46,654 nucleotides of DNA from Melioribacteraceae bacterium (GCA_015493615.1 WGCV01000036.1:1-46654); one strand, 5' to 3'. Positions 25,396-34,341 are shown, counted from the first letter of the stretch. Translations and numbers: made by a program. Notes: a model not told the origin generated them from the sequence alone.

Positions 25396-26363
25396 TAGAA
25401 CCTTTTATTTTTATGCCAATTCCAAGCTGTTTCGATTATGTTTTCCAAATTGAACTTCGGCGTCCACCCGAGAACTTCCTTGGCTTTGCGATTATCCGCA
25501 ACCAACACTGCGGGATCTCCGGCTCTTCTTCCAGTAATTTCAAAATTTATTTTCTTTCCGGTAACCTTTTCCGAAGTCTTTATCATCTCCATAACGGAAT
25601 TACCATCGCCGGTTCCGAGATTAAAAATGTCCGATTCCCCTTTTTCGAGAAAGTTTAACGCTCTGAGATGCGCGTCCGCCAAATCATTTATGTGAATGTA
25701 ATCGCGAATGGCTGTCCCGTCCGCGGTAGGATAATCATCCCCGAAGACAAAAACCTTTTCCCTTAAACCGAGAGCTGTGTTCAAAATAATCGGAATAAGG
25801 TGAGGCTCGGGGTCGTGGCTTTCGCCGATAACTCCTTCGGGATCCGCGCCGGCTGCATTAAAATAACGAAGAGCCGCATACTTCAATTCGTAAGCGGCAT
25901 CGTAATCTCTCAAAATTTTTTCGATAGTTAATTTGGTTTCGGCGTAAGGATTAATCGGCTTAACCGATTCATCTTCCGAAATCGGAACCTTGTCGGGATT
26001 TCCGTAAAGAGAACAAGTCGATGAAAAAACAAACTTCTTAATTCCCGCTTTTGTTATTTCGTCAATCAGATTAAAACTTCCCACAACATTGTTTTCATAG
26101 TACATTCCGGGATTTTCAACCGATTCCCCGACATAAGCGAAAGCGGCAAAATGAACGACCGCGTCAATATCATATTTACTCAGAGATTTGCGAATTCCTT
26201 CTCTATCAAGAATGTCAACTTTTTCAAAAGGAACTTCCTCCGGAACAGCTTCTCTGTGTCCGCGCGAAAGATTATCGAAAACAACAACTTCTTTGCCCCT
26301 GTTCAACAAGTATTTTACAAAATGAGAGCCGATATAACCCGCCCCGCCGGTTACTAAAATCAT
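25395..26363 (-). CDS. galE: UDP-glucose 4-epimerase
   Basis: A 322-residue extended SDR with GGAGYIGSH (residues 6-14), SSTCSLYG and the catalytic Tyr140/Lys144 pair (YAETK). It interconverts UDP-glucose and UDP-galactose. The open frame runs 33 codons further upstream, but AGGAGA lies just before the ATG at 26363 and the Rossmann motif begins at residue 6, as in known GalE. It is the first gene of the nucleotide-sugar operon galE-rfbC-ugd-PfkB-rfbD-HAD. Confidence 0.95.
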   Translation of the reverse strand: MILVTGGAGYIGSHFVKYLLNRGKEVVVFDNLSRGHREAVPEEVPFEKVDILDREGIRKSLSKYDIDAVVHFAAFAYVGESVENPGMYYENNVVGSFNLIDEITKAGIKKFVFSSTCSLYGNPDKVPISEDESVKPINPYAETKLTIEKILRDYDAAYELKYAALRYFNAAGADPEGVIGESHDPEPHLIPIILNTALGLREKVFVFGDDYPTADGTAIRDYIHINDLADAHLRALNFLEKGESDIFNLGTGDGNSVMEMIKTSEKVTGKKINFEITGRRAGDPAVLVADNRKAKEVLGWTPKFNLENIIETAWNWHKNKRF

Positions 26364-26592
26364 AAAATCTCCTAAAATAAAAAATAAAGATAATGCAAAA
26401 ACTTTAAGTGAAAAACACTTTTGTAAAATCTCCGTCAAAATGTTAGCTGCCTCACAGCTCAATCTTAATTATAAAAAATTTTTACAAAAGATTTAAACTT
26501 CACGCTGTCTCTTTTTCCACTCATCCTTAGAATAATCACCCCCGCCGATCAATTTATAATTTATAATTTATAATTTGAAATTTGAAATTGTC
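26364..26592. other. Intergenic gap with period-7 repeat
   Basis: Between the DUF4175 stop and the galE start. It holds the heptad repeat at 26551-26589 and, next to galE, probably the promoter for the nucleotide-sugar operon. I could not identify convincing -35 and -10 boxes. Confidence 0.5.
26551..26589. repeat. Period-7 tandem repeat AATTTnn
   Basis: Three AATTTAT units, two AATTTGA units and a partial AATT follow one another without a gap, just past the DUF4175 stop codon. A second tract of the same kind is at 34081-34120. Confidence 0.9.
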
Positions 26593-29500
26593 TTACTTCT
26601 CTTTCAGACTCCGGTAATATTTTTTAATTAACTCTTTGTAATCTCGGCTGTAGCCTTCTTGCTCGGCTTTAAGCAATTCTTTTTCCAAGTTTGTTTTTTT
26701 CTCTTTATCGCTAAAGTCTATTTTCCCCGGCGACTTCCCGCTCCACATTTTTCCGGTTTCCGATTCCCGTTTTTTCTCATAATCCCTGTCGTTAACAGAA
26801 CGCTGCGCATCCAAAAGGCGCGAAAGGATATTCTGCTGCTTCTTCAGAAGTTCATCGTCCAAGTTCTGCGACTGCAAATCGGAAACAACTTCTTTCATCT
26901 GCTCAAGAACGCGCTCAAGGTTGGACGCGATTTTTTTAGATTTCCCCGATGCTTTTGCTTCGCGGTTCAGCTCCTCCAGAGATTTTCTTATCGCTTCCTG
27001 ACGCCCGGCGAGTCTTTTCATCATTGCGGCTTGCTTCATGCTCATTCCGCCGCCTTTCATCTGCTGCGTCATCTGATTTAGCTGCATCTGCTCGCCAGCC
27101 ATCTTTTTTAATTGCTGCGAAAGGGACATCATTCCGCCGCCGCCCTGTCCGTTTGCCATTTGGTTCATCATCGCCGACATCATATTCGCCGCATCGTTCA
27201 AAGCCGCCATCGCGCTTTGCTGATTACGCATAACATTTCTGCCGTTTTTATCGAGCGCGGATGAAATCGCCCGCCGCATATTGTTTTTGGCTTTTCCGAG
27301 AGCTTTCCCCATTTCGGGAGTAATTGCAAAAGTTTTTTTTGAAAGGGAATTCAACTGTTTCAGAATTACGTCCATGTCATTTAACAGATTATTTTGTTTC
27401 TCGGAAATTTCTTTCGAACGTTTATTGTCCGGCGAGTTTGAGCCGGCTTCTTGTTTCAGAGCTTCTTCCCGCTTTGATAATTTAATCAACTCCTGAATTA
27501 CTCTCGCCATTTCCGTCATCACTTTTTGCTGCATCTGTCCGCTCATCATACTCTGCATATTTTTCATCTTTTGGGACATCTGCTTCAAATTCTTCATCAG
27601 CTTCCGCTGATTCTGCATTGCCTGCTGAACTTTATCCTCCATCATTTTTTCGGCGGCTTTCTGCGATAATTCGGGATTTTTCTGATTCTGCAATTCTTCG
27701 GAAAGCTTTTTCATTTCCTCTTTCGGCATATCCTCCATTTTGGAAAGCATTTCCGAAAGCTCTTTCCCCTTTTTCTCCAATTCCCTTAACCGCTTGCTTA
27801 AATCAGCTTGTTTCTGCGTCAGTTCGTCCCGATTTTTACCGGAGGAATCCCGTTTAACCGCATCGCTGATTTTCTTTTGCGCTTTTTCAATTTCGGAGGT
27901 TCGTTTAACAAGCTCGTCCATTTTCTGCTCGGCAAGAATTCTCTTAAAGAGGGAAATTGTCCGCTCCAGACTTTTTCTGAACGCCTCTTCATTTTTCTTT
28001 AATTCTTCCATTGCCTTCTGAGCGTCGTCGCGCATCATATTTTCGAGTTTACTCTGCATCTTTTCAAGCGCTTTTTTCAGCGTCTCGCTGTTAATTTCGC
28101 TCATCAGCTTTTGGAGTTCGCTATATTTTTTGAGTGTTTTTTCCGAAAGAACATTTTTCTTCTGCAGTTTTTTTCTCTGTTCGGCAATCTCTTTCTTCAA
28201 CTCCTCCGACTTCTTTGCCAGCTTCTCCAATTTTTCAGCGGCTTTCTTCAGCTTCTCTTTTTCTTCCCAAGAGATTTTAGCTTTATTCTTTTTCAAATCC
28301 GAGCTTAACTTTTGGAATTCATCCTTTAATTTTTTTGCTTCCTTTAAAGTCTTTTCAAGTTTCTTAACACTCTGATTTTGCTCCTTTTCGCTTTTCGCAA
28401 GAAAATCCTCGAGAGGCGGAAGAAAAAGGGAAAATGTTTTGCTTTTAACCGATTTCGGACCTGAGACATAATCATTATCGAAAAGTTCAAAGTAAAAGAG
28501 ATATCTGTCGTTAACTTCAATTTTTAAAGGACGTAAATTCCACTCGTAAAAAATATCTTCCTCATTTTCCCTTTTATTGATAGGAATAGAGAGCGACGTA
28601 AATTTTTCGCTCGGCTTTTTAAATTCCGACGCGCTTAATCTGTAATTCAATGTCAGTTTTGAAAATCCGTAATCGTCGGAAATTTTTAAAATTACCGGAA
28701 CAGTATCCTCGTTGCCCAGTTCAATATCTTTTTCCGGCTCGATAACTTCCAATTTCGGATAAGCGTCGTCTGTAAGTTCGATTGAATATTCAATCGGGAA
28801 ACGGTTCATATTGCCGGCGGTGTCTTTAACCATAATTCGGTAACTTCCGTTTTTGTTCAGCTTTATACTGCCCAAAAATTTTTCTCCCTTAACTTTTAGA
28901 GGAACCGCTTTCTGAAATTTAAATTTAATCAGGCATGAATCCAACTTCTTATTTGTTCTTCCGGAAAAGAAAACGCGACTTCCTTTTAACGCTGTTAAAT
29001 TGCCGTTATCGTACTGTTTAAAAGATTTTTCGCGAGTATATTCCGGCGGAAAAACCTCGACCGTAAATCCGCTGACTGACGGCGGATTAATAACCTTAAC
29101 GCTAATTGTATCGCTGATTATCCCTTCCGCTTTTGCAAACATCTTAAATGAAAGGAAAATTTTTCGCTTCAGAAAAGCGGCTTTCCCGCTGTCGAACGGG
29201 AGAGATTTAACTTTTTCAAATTCGGTTTGATCTGCGTCTTTTTCAAAAAGGGAAACGCGACCGGGCGGCTTTCCCGAAGCGACAATATTAATCTTGAGCG
29301 AATCCCCCTTAATAACTACGGCGTTTTGCGGCATTAGAACAACGGAAAACTCAGGCGGCGAAACAAACTCAACGTCGTAGTTAATCAATCTGTTTGCGGC
29401 AGACCTCGCCGGCGGAATAAGCATTAAGAAAAGAATTCCGGCTAAAGCGATTAACGCCGAGTCTCTTAATCCGCTTAAATAGTTGCGCGGATTGAATTTC

Positions 29501-29937
29501 AAGTCATCGTCGGAGAGCAAATCAAGCGCGCGAATGAACGCCGCCTCAATTAAATCGGCGGAAAAATCATTGTACTCTCCCGAGACCAAATCGAGTACGT
29601 TTGCCAGCTCGTCCTTAACTTTCCGGTTATCCTTTCCGATTAATTCCGCCCTCGAGATTAAATCATTTAAACGGATTTTCTTGAAAAGCAGGAGAATCGT
29701 TCTGCCGGAAATAAACAGAAACGCGGCAAGAACAAAAAAAACGAAAAGTAAAATCAAAATTGTTCGTCCCGAAGAAGAAAACCGGAAAAGCGCTTCAATC
29801 AGCGAAAAGAAAAGAAACAAAACGACCGCCGCAGTAAACCATCTTATTCCGGAAAGAAAAAAATCCGCCGTTCTCTCTTTGAAAATTAGCGACCGGAGCC
29901 GCTTTTCAATGTCCGCGTAACTTTTATTCCGGTTCAT
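26593..29937 (-). CDS. DUF4175-like membrane protein with very long coiled coil
   Basis: A 1114-residue protein. N-terminal membrane helices lie at about 30-50, 58-82 and 160-180. A beta-rich periplasmic part (about 190-510, Ig-like strands) follows. After it, about 600 residues are extremely rich in Lys, Glu, Gln and Met (about 515-1114), forming a long helical or coiled-coil region with a Gly/Met-rich stretch near 930-960. This is the plan of DUF4175 proteins, which often sit near DUF4159, MoxR and DUF58 genes. I place the start at the ATG at 29937 because it forms an ATGA overlap with the DUF4159 stop; a GTG 15 nt upstream is possible. The role is unknown, probably in the cell envelope. 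Confidence 0.82.
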   Translation of the reverse strand: MNRNKSYADIEKRLRSLIFKERTADFFLSGIRWFTAAVVLFLFFSLIEALFRFSSSGRTILILLFVFFVLAAFLFISGRTILLLFKKIRLNDLISRAELIGKDNRKVKDELANVLDLVSGEYNDFSADLIEAAFIRALDLLSDDDLKFNPRNYLSGLRDSALIALAGILFLMLIPPARSAANRLINYDVEFVSPPEFSVVLMPQNAVVIKGDSLKINIVASGKPPGRVSLFEKDADQTEFEKVKSLPFDSGKAAFLKRKIFLSFKMFAKAEGIISDTISVKVINPPSVSGFTVEVFPPEYTREKSFKQYDNGNLTALKGSRVFFSGRTNKKLDSCLIKFKFQKAVPLKVKGEKFLGSIKLNKNGSYRIMVKDTAGNMNRFPIEYSIELTDDAYPKLEVIEPEKDIELGNEDTVPVILKISDDYGFSKLTLNYRLSASEFKKPSEKFTSLSIPINKRENEEDIFYEWNLRPLKIEVNDRYLFYFELFDNDYVSGPKSVKSKTFSLFLPPLEDFLAKSEKEQNQSVKKLEKTLKEAKKLKDEFQKLSSDLKKNKAKISWEEKEKLKKAAEKLEKLAKKSEELKKEIAEQRKKLQKKNVLSEKTLKKYSELQKLMSEINSETLKKALEKMQSKLENMMRDDAQKAMEELKKNEEAFRKSLERTISLFKRILAEQKMDELVKRTSEIEKAQKKISDAVKRDSSGKNRDELTQKQADLSKRLRELEKKGKELSEMLSKMEDMPKEEMKKLSEELQNQKNPELSQKAAEKMMEDKVQQAMQNQRKLMKNLKQMSQKMKNMQSMMSGQMQQKVMTEMARVIQELIKLSKREEALKQEAGSNSPDNKRSKEISEKQNNLLNDMDVILKQLNSLSKKTFAITPEMGKALGKAKNNMRRAISSALDKNGRNVMRNQQSAMAALNDAANMMSAMMNQMANGQGGGGMMSLSQQLKKMAGEQMQLNQMTQQMKGGGMSMKQAAMMKRLAGRQEAIRKSLEELNREAKASGKSKKIASNLERVLEQMKEVVSDLQSQNLDDELLKKQQNILSRLLDAQRSVNDRDYEKKRESETGKMWSGKSPGKIDFSDKEKKTNLEKELLKAEQEGYSRDYKELIKKYYRSLKEK

Positions 29938-30602
29938 TGCGTTAACGCCCACAAAACAAGGTTTACGCCGAACTTTAACGCTTCTTCCCGTTTTTCCGGC
30001 GGGTCTTTGTGAACTTCCGGATCAACCCAGCCGTCGGAAGGATTACTTTCGTAAGTGTAGTAAACCGCCAATCTCCCGTTAATAAAAATCCCGAAACCCT
30101 GCGGAGCTTTTCCGTTATGCTTATGAATTTTAGGAGGTCCGTATGGAAATTTATACGGTTTTTGGTAAAGTCCGTAATCAAAAGGAAGTTCGACAAGTTT
30201 TTTATCCGGAAAAATTCTTTTTATTTCGCGTCTGAAATATTTGTCCAAGCCGTAATCATCGTCAACATAAAGAAATCCCCCCTTTTTCAGATATTCCCGC
30301 AAGTTGGAAATTTCCTTTTCCGTTAACCTCATATTTCCGTGTCCGGTTGCAAAAAGGAAAGGATAATCGAAAATATCGGTCGAAGCGGCGTCAACAAATC
30401 TGTATTTGGCGTCGGTCTTTATTGTAGTGTGCTCGGCGACATAATTAAGCAGATTAACTTCCGCCGAAGGGTCGTTGTACCAATCGCTTCCGCCGCTGTA
30501 TTTTAATCTCGCAATCTTAAAAAGATCCCCATTCTGCGCGAACTCGGAAGAAGAAAAAATTAAAAAAATTATTATTGCCGCCCAAACAAGAAAATATTTC
30601 AC
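29934..30602 (-). CDS. DUF4159 domain protein
   Basis: A 222-residue exported protein with a signal peptide or membrane anchor (about 3-22). The DUF4159 core follows: FKIARLKYSGGSDWYNDPSA (about 28-47), FLFATGHGNMRLTEKEISNLREYLKKGGFLYVDDDYG (about 82-118) and FRREIKRIFP. The fold resembles a glutamine amidotransferase-like domain, but I see no catalytic triad. ATGA overlaps couple it to the RlpA-like gene upstream and the DUF4175 gene downstream. The family is clear; the function is unknown. Confidence 0.88.
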   Translation of the reverse strand: MKYFLVWAAIIIFLIFSSSEFAQNGDLFKIARLKYSGGSDWYNDPSAEVNLLNYVAEHTTIKTDAKYRFVDAASTDIFDYPFLFATGHGNMRLTEKEISNLREYLKKGGFLYVDDDYGLDKYFRREIKRIFPDKKLVELPFDYGLYQKPYKFPYGPPKIHKHNGKAPQGFGIFINGRLAVYYTYESNPSDGWVDPEVHKDPPEKREEALKFGVNLVLWALTQ

Positions 30603-31066
30603 TTTTTACCATCTCCCCATTTCAAAACTTCGATTTTAACCTTCTGCAAACCTTTAGTCTCCATTCCCAAAGCCCTTGCCGTTCCGAGCGATAAATCAAT
30701 TATTCTGTCCGGATGTTGCGGCATTCTGTCGTTAACTTTAATAACTACGCTTTTCATATTGCTTAAATTTGTTACCCTGATAATTGTTCCCATCGGGTAG
30801 CTCGGGTGAGCCGCCGAAAGTCCGTTCATATTGTAAATAGTTCCGCTGTAAGTCGGCTTGCCGTTAAAATCATCCGAGTAAAACGACGCTATCCCGGTCT
30901 CCGTTTCAAGAACTTCGGCGGAATCGGGCAAATCGGAATAACGAAGCGAAGACGCGCTTTTTATCTCCTCGGGCAAAACGCCTTTTTTACTGAAAAAGCG
31001 GGGCGCTGAGGAACATCCCGCAAGTAATAAAACAAAAATTATATATTTGGGAAACATTAGTTTCAT
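30599..31066 (-). CDS. rlpA: RlpA-like septal-ring lipoprotein (double-psi beta-barrel)
   Basis: A 155-residue lipoprotein: lipobox LLLAGC, then a single RlpA-like double-psi barrel (GIASFYSDDFNGKPTYSG, LSAAHPSYPMGTIIRVTN, VVIKVNDRMPQHPDRIIDLS). RlpA homologues cleave glycan strands lacking stem peptides, or bind peptidoglycan; the Asp in VNDRMP matches the family's catalytic position. It has no SPOR domain, unlike the Pseudomonas protein. I prefer the ATG at 31066; the frame extends to a TTG at 31087. It is the first gene of the coupled RlpA / DUF4159 / DUF4175 operon. Confidence 0.88.
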   Translation of the reverse strand: MKLMFPKYIIFVLLLAGCSSAPRFFSKKGVLPEEIKSASSLRYSDLPDSAEVLETETGIASFYSDDFNGKPTYSGTIYNMNGLSAAHPSYPMGTIIRVTNLSNMKSVVIKVNDRMPQHPDRIIDLSLGTARALGMETKGLQKVKIEVLKWGDGKK

Positions 31067-31276
31067 TTTTATCTTTATTAACACCAAACGAAAAAGAGCT
31101 GTATTTTTTACTTTCCCTTTTCCGGATTGATTTGAGGTTTAATACAAACTCCTTTCTTTGTCCGAATAATAATAAAAGAAATATAAATAATTTGATTCTC
31201 ATTAAAACGAATTTCTTTTTATCAAAAAAGTTAACGCTTTTTATTAAATTCATAAATTAAATATCATGGATTTGTT

Positions 31277-33109
31277 ATGAAAGAAAGAACCTCCTTTTTC
31301 TTCTTTTTGATTATATTTTTTATCGCTCGCACTTTAGCGGCGCAGAATTTTTCAGTAGCAAAAACCGAGCCTCCCAACTGGTGGGCGGGAATGAAATGGA
31401 GCACAATCGATTTAATGGTTTACGGGGAAAATCTTTCCGGCGTTACTGTAGAATCCGACGACGACGCTCTTGAAATACTTAAAGCCGAAAACACTCAAAG
31501 CGGTAAATATCTTTTCGTAACCGTCAGAATTTCACCGGATATTTCTCCCGATAATTACAAGTTAATTTTCAATAAAAATGATTTAACCGTAGAAAAATAT
31601 TTTCCCGTTCTTGCGAGAAACGAAAAACCGGAAAAACACAAAGGATTTAATTCGCACGATGTGATTTATTTAATTACTCCCGACCGCTTTGTCGATGGCG
31701 ACACAACAAACGACCGCTCGCCCGACGGCATGCCCGACCAATTCGACAGAAGCAGAGAGCTTTCACGACACGGAGGCGATATTTCAGGAATAATAAAGCG
31801 TCTCGATTATCTCGAATCTCTCGGCGTTACCGCGCTCTGGATTAATCCGCTCGTTACAAATAATACCGGTATAAGCTACCACGGTTACGCTTCAACCGAT
31901 TTTTATAACATCGACCCCCGCTTCGGGAACAATGACGATTACAAAAAACTCGTTTCAGAAGCGCATAAACGGGGACTGAAAGTTATTCTAGACCACGTTT
32001 CCAACCACATCGGATTAAACCATCCTTGGATGAAAAATCTTCCTTATCCCGATTGGATTCACGGAACAGTGAAAAATCACTTGAACGCGATGCACGAAAA
32101 GATGAGCTACTTCGATACGCACGGCGCAAACGAAGTAACCGTGCATCTTGAACAAGGCTGGTTTGTAAATGAAATGCCCGACCTGAATCAAAATAATCCG
32201 CACGTTGCAAACTACATCATTCAAAATACGATCTGGTGGATGGAATTTGCCGGCGTGGATGGAATTCGCGAAGATACTTATTCCTATGTTAATCCCTTTT
32301 TCCTTTCCAATTGGGCGGCGAATGTTCTGAACGAATATCCCGCCGCAAACATTGTGGGCGAGGTTTGGAGCGGCGTTCCGGCTTATCTCGCGGCTTATCA
32401 GGAAAAGAGCAAGGTCCGCGATTTCAACACTTATCTTCCCACGGTTACCGATTTTGCTCTGCGGGACGCATTTGCCGCTTTCCTTTCGGGAAAGGATAAC
32501 TTATCCCGCTTCTATACTGTTTTCTCAAAAGATTATCTCTACGAAAATCCGGATAATCTGTTAACTTTTATTGATAACCACGACCTCGTCCGCCCGATGC
32601 TTTTGGCTGACGGGAATGTTGAAAAAGTTAAGTTGGCGTACGCGCTTCTTTTTACATCACGCGGAATTCCGGAAATACTTTACGGCGACGAAATCGGTTT
32701 AAAGGGAGGAAAATCGGACGGTGAAATACGGGAGGATTTTCCGGGCGGCTGGGCTGCAGACAAAACAAATAAATTTAATTACGATAACCTAACCCCGAAA
32801 GAGAAAGATTTGTTCGACACGATTCGAAAATTAATTGAACTGCGAAAAAGATTTCCCGCTTTAAGTTCGGGGAAAATGACTCACTTTCCTCTACAAAATA
32901 ATGTTTATTATTACATAAAAAGTCTCGGAGCAAAGAAATACCTTGTTGTGCTCAACGGCAATAACAAAAGGGTTATCCCGAATTTTGATTTACTGAAAAA
33001 CCGTATGATTGAATACGCCGACCTCGTTGATTTGTTTACTATGAAAAAATTTAAATCAAGCGAGATTGTTCTGCAGCCGTACGGTTTTAAAATTCTGGAG
33101 ATTCGATAA
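31277..33109 (+). CDS. Exported GH13 alpha-amylase family enzyme (neopullulanase/cyclomaltodextrinase-like)
   Basis: A 610-residue enzyme. A signal peptide (1-22, TLAAQ) is followed by an N-terminal beta domain (about 25-115) and a GH13 barrel from about 125. Catalytic residues: Asp333 nucleophile (GIREDTY), Glu362 acid/base (VGEVWSG) and Asp436 (FIDNHD); region I is LDHVSNH (238-244). A C-terminal beta domain follows from about 525. The N-domain with GH13 fits the cyclomaltodextrinase, neopullulanase and SusA-like group, acting on alpha-glucans in the periplasm. The residue between Arg and the nucleophile is Glu, which is less common than a hydrophobic residue. There is no sorting domain and no strong RBS (GGATTTGTT before the ATG). 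It stands alone on the plus strand. Confidence 0.93.
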   Translation: MKERTSFFFFLIIFFIARTLAAQNFSVAKTEPPNWWAGMKWSTIDLMVYGENLSGVTVESDDDALEILKAENTQSGKYLFVTVRISPDISPDNYKLIFNKNDLTVEKYFPVLARNEKPEKHKGFNSHDVIYLITPDRFVDGDTTNDRSPDGMPDQFDRSRELSRHGGDISGIIKRLDYLESLGVTALWINPLVTNNTGISYHGYASTDFYNIDPRFGNNDDYKKLVSEAHKRGLKVILDHVSNHIGLNHPWMKNLPYPDWIHGTVKNHLNAMHEKMSYFDTHGANEVTVHLEQGWFVNEMPDLNQNNPHVANYIIQNTIWWMEFAGVDGIREDTYSYVNPFFLSNWAANVLNEYPAANIVGEVWSGVPAYLAAYQEKSKVRDFNTYLPTVTDFALRDAFAAFLSGKDNLSRFYTVFSKDYLYENPDNLLTFIDNHDLVRPMLLADGNVEKVKLAYALLFTSRGIPEILYGDEIGLKGGKSDGEIREDFPGGWAADKTNKFNYDNLTPKEKDLFDTIRKLIELRKRFPALSSGKMTHFPLQNNVYYYIKSLGAKKYLVVLNGNNKRVIPNFDLLKNRMIEYADLVDLFTMKKFKSSEIVLQPYGFKILEIR

Positions 33110-33150
33110 AACAGCGCATAGCATTACGGGTTAACTTTTACTTTTTTAAA

Positions 33151-33185
33151 TAGAACGTAGAAGATAGAATGTCGAATATAGAATA
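33151..33185. repeat. Period-7 tandem repeat TAGAAnn
   Basis: Five units in register: TAGAACG, TAGAAGA, TAGAATG, TCGAATA, TAGAATA. It lies 41 bp past the GH13 stop codon. Confidence 0.85.
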
Positions 33186-33204
33186 GCTTGCCCGCTTCCG
33201 TAAT

Positions 33205-33227
33205 AATTCCCCATCCTACGGAATCCG
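33205..33227. repeat. 23-bp direct repeat, copy 1
   Basis: A 23-bp stretch beginning AATTCCCCATCC, repeated exactly at 33699-33721. The pair brackets the palindromic repeat copy 2 and element copy C. Confidence 0.9.
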
Positions 33228-33346
33228 CCTCGGCGGAGTGGCAACGTGCAAGCGAAGACGGGGTAGGAGCTTTGCCTGAAAATTAAGCAAAATGTGTAAA
33301 AACCGGCATCTATCCACACCCCGTCTGTCCAGAGGGGAATTTTTCT

Positions 33347-33500
33347 GTCATTGCAAGCGACCAACGGGAGCGCGGCTCCGCCTTAGGCGGACTCACCGGC
33401 ATTCAACCTAAGCCATTAAACCGCTTTTGAATATTCAACAACAGCGCGTTTTCCGGTGAGATTACTTCGTCAGTCGCAAGCTCCTTCCTCGCAATGACGT
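33347..33500. repeat. Palindromic repeat family of 202-284, copy 2
   Basis: The left end reads TGTCATTGCAAGCGACC. The right end, read in reverse, is GTCATTGCGAGGAAGGAGCT followed by TGCGAC and a TAATCTCA block, matching the copy in the first gene. A GC hairpin (33377-33391) and other sequence lie in the middle, so this copy is longer and looks nested. Confidence 0.75.
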
Positions 33501-33513
33501 TTAAATTTAATAA

Positions 33514-33656
33514 GGCTTTGCATAACCCCGAAATTTGTCATTCTGAATGAAGCGAAGCGGAATGAAGAATCTCAAAACTGGTAATAGTACCGAATTTAGA
33601 GATATTTCGGACGGCTTACACCGTCCTCAATATGACAAATTTAGGTTATGCAAAGG
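33514..33656 (+). repeat. Dispersed terminal-inverted-repeat element, copy C
   Basis: 143 bp, with the same length, orientation and hairpins as copy B and only a few substitutions. The ends GGCTTTGCATAACC and GGTTATGCAAAGG are inverted copies. Confidence 0.9.
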
Positions 33657-33698
33657 TTTCTTTAATTAACAAACCGTATGATTTAGGCTGGGTGTAAG

Positions 33699-33721
33699 AA
33701 TTCCCCATCCTACGGAATCCG
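33699..33721. repeat. 23-bp direct repeat, copy 2
   Basis: Identical to 33205-33227, 494 bp away, and followed by a TTCGCCTTGGCGAA hairpin. Copy 1 is followed by a similar hairpin, TCCGCC..GGCGGA. Confidence 0.9.
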
Positions 33722-34080
33722 TCCTTCGCCTTGGCGAATCAAGAAGAGGAGTTTTTTAGCAATAGCAGAAGCGTTTCCGTAGCGTAGATTGCTGAATTCT
33801 TCCGCGGGAAGCGGGAGAATGGGCAATCTGCGTTGGTTGTTTTTCTTACACTTACACTCGCAGATTGAACGCTCATCCCTCATGCTTCGGGAATCGCTAA
33901 TCAATCCGCGCCACAAAACATACCCAAATTTGTTATTCAGAACGGAGCGGAGCGAATCCGCCTTGGCGGAAAGAATCTCCTTCCCCGCATCGGCGCAAAT
34001 GCCAATTTTGAGATTCTTCGCTTCGGCTTAGTCGGGAACGGAAAAACTTATAAGTTGGAATTAATTATTCGGAATTTACT

Positions 34081-34120
34081 AATTTGGAATTTGGAATTTG
34101 GAATTTATAATTTATAATTA
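34081..34120. repeat. Period-7 tandem repeat AATTTnn
   Basis: Three AATTTGG units, two AATTTAT units and a partial unit run up to the AGGAAAG ribosome-binding site of the gene at 34129. Confidence 0.9.
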
Positions 34121-34128
34121 GGAAAGAA

Positions 34129-34341
34129 ATGATTAGTAAAGATTTATTGGAAATTATCTGCTGCCCGCTGACAAAAGCCGATCTTGTTTTGGAAAATGAC
34201 GCGCTTGTTTCCACGGACGAAAAAACCCGTCTTCGTTATAAGATTGTCGATGACATTCCCGTTCTTCTCGTTGAGGAGGCCGAAGAAGTTCCACTTGAAG
34301 AATGGCGGGAAATTATGAAAAAACATGACCGCTTGAAATGA
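34129..34341 (+). CDS. Trm112-like small protein
   Basis: A 70-residue protein with the bacterial Trm112/YcaR layout: LLEIICCPLTKADL at the start and YKIVDDIPVLLVEEAEEV in the middle. Trm112 proteins bind and activate methyltransferases and often carry a zinc site. Here only the first motif Cys (CP) remains; the CPxC second Cys is Thr15 and the later Cys positions are absent, so zinc is probably not bound. AGGAAAG precedes the ATG. The stop overlaps the next start in ATGA, coupling it to the GlcD-like gene. Confidence 0.85.
   Translation: MISKDLLEIICCPLTKADLVLENDALVSTDEKTRLRYKIVDDIPVLLVEEAEEVPLEEWREIMKKHDRLK

Larger units (their letters stand above)
33110..34128. other. Gene-free repeat island of about 1 kb
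   Basis: No credible gene. It holds, in order: a TAGAAnn heptad tract (33151-33185), one copy of a 23-bp direct repeat (33205-33227), the palindromic repeat copy 2 (about 33347-33500), element copy C (33514-33656), the second 23-bp copy (33699-33721), two further GC hairpins (33725-33738, 33957-33970) and an AATTTnn heptad tract (34081-34120) ending at the RBS of the Trm112-like gene. Confidence 0.85.

Noticed and set aside
26364-26462. 33-residue N-terminal extension of GalE
   Set aside because: A good AGGAGA site precedes the internal ATG, and the NAD motif starts right after it.
26551-26589. CRISPR-like array from the period-7 tracts
   Set aside because: The units are 7 bp with no spacers, and no cas genes are present.
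30987-31253. Minus-strand frame upstream of the RlpA-like gene
   Set aside because: Low-complexity, overlaps the RlpA leader in another frame, and shows no family likeness.
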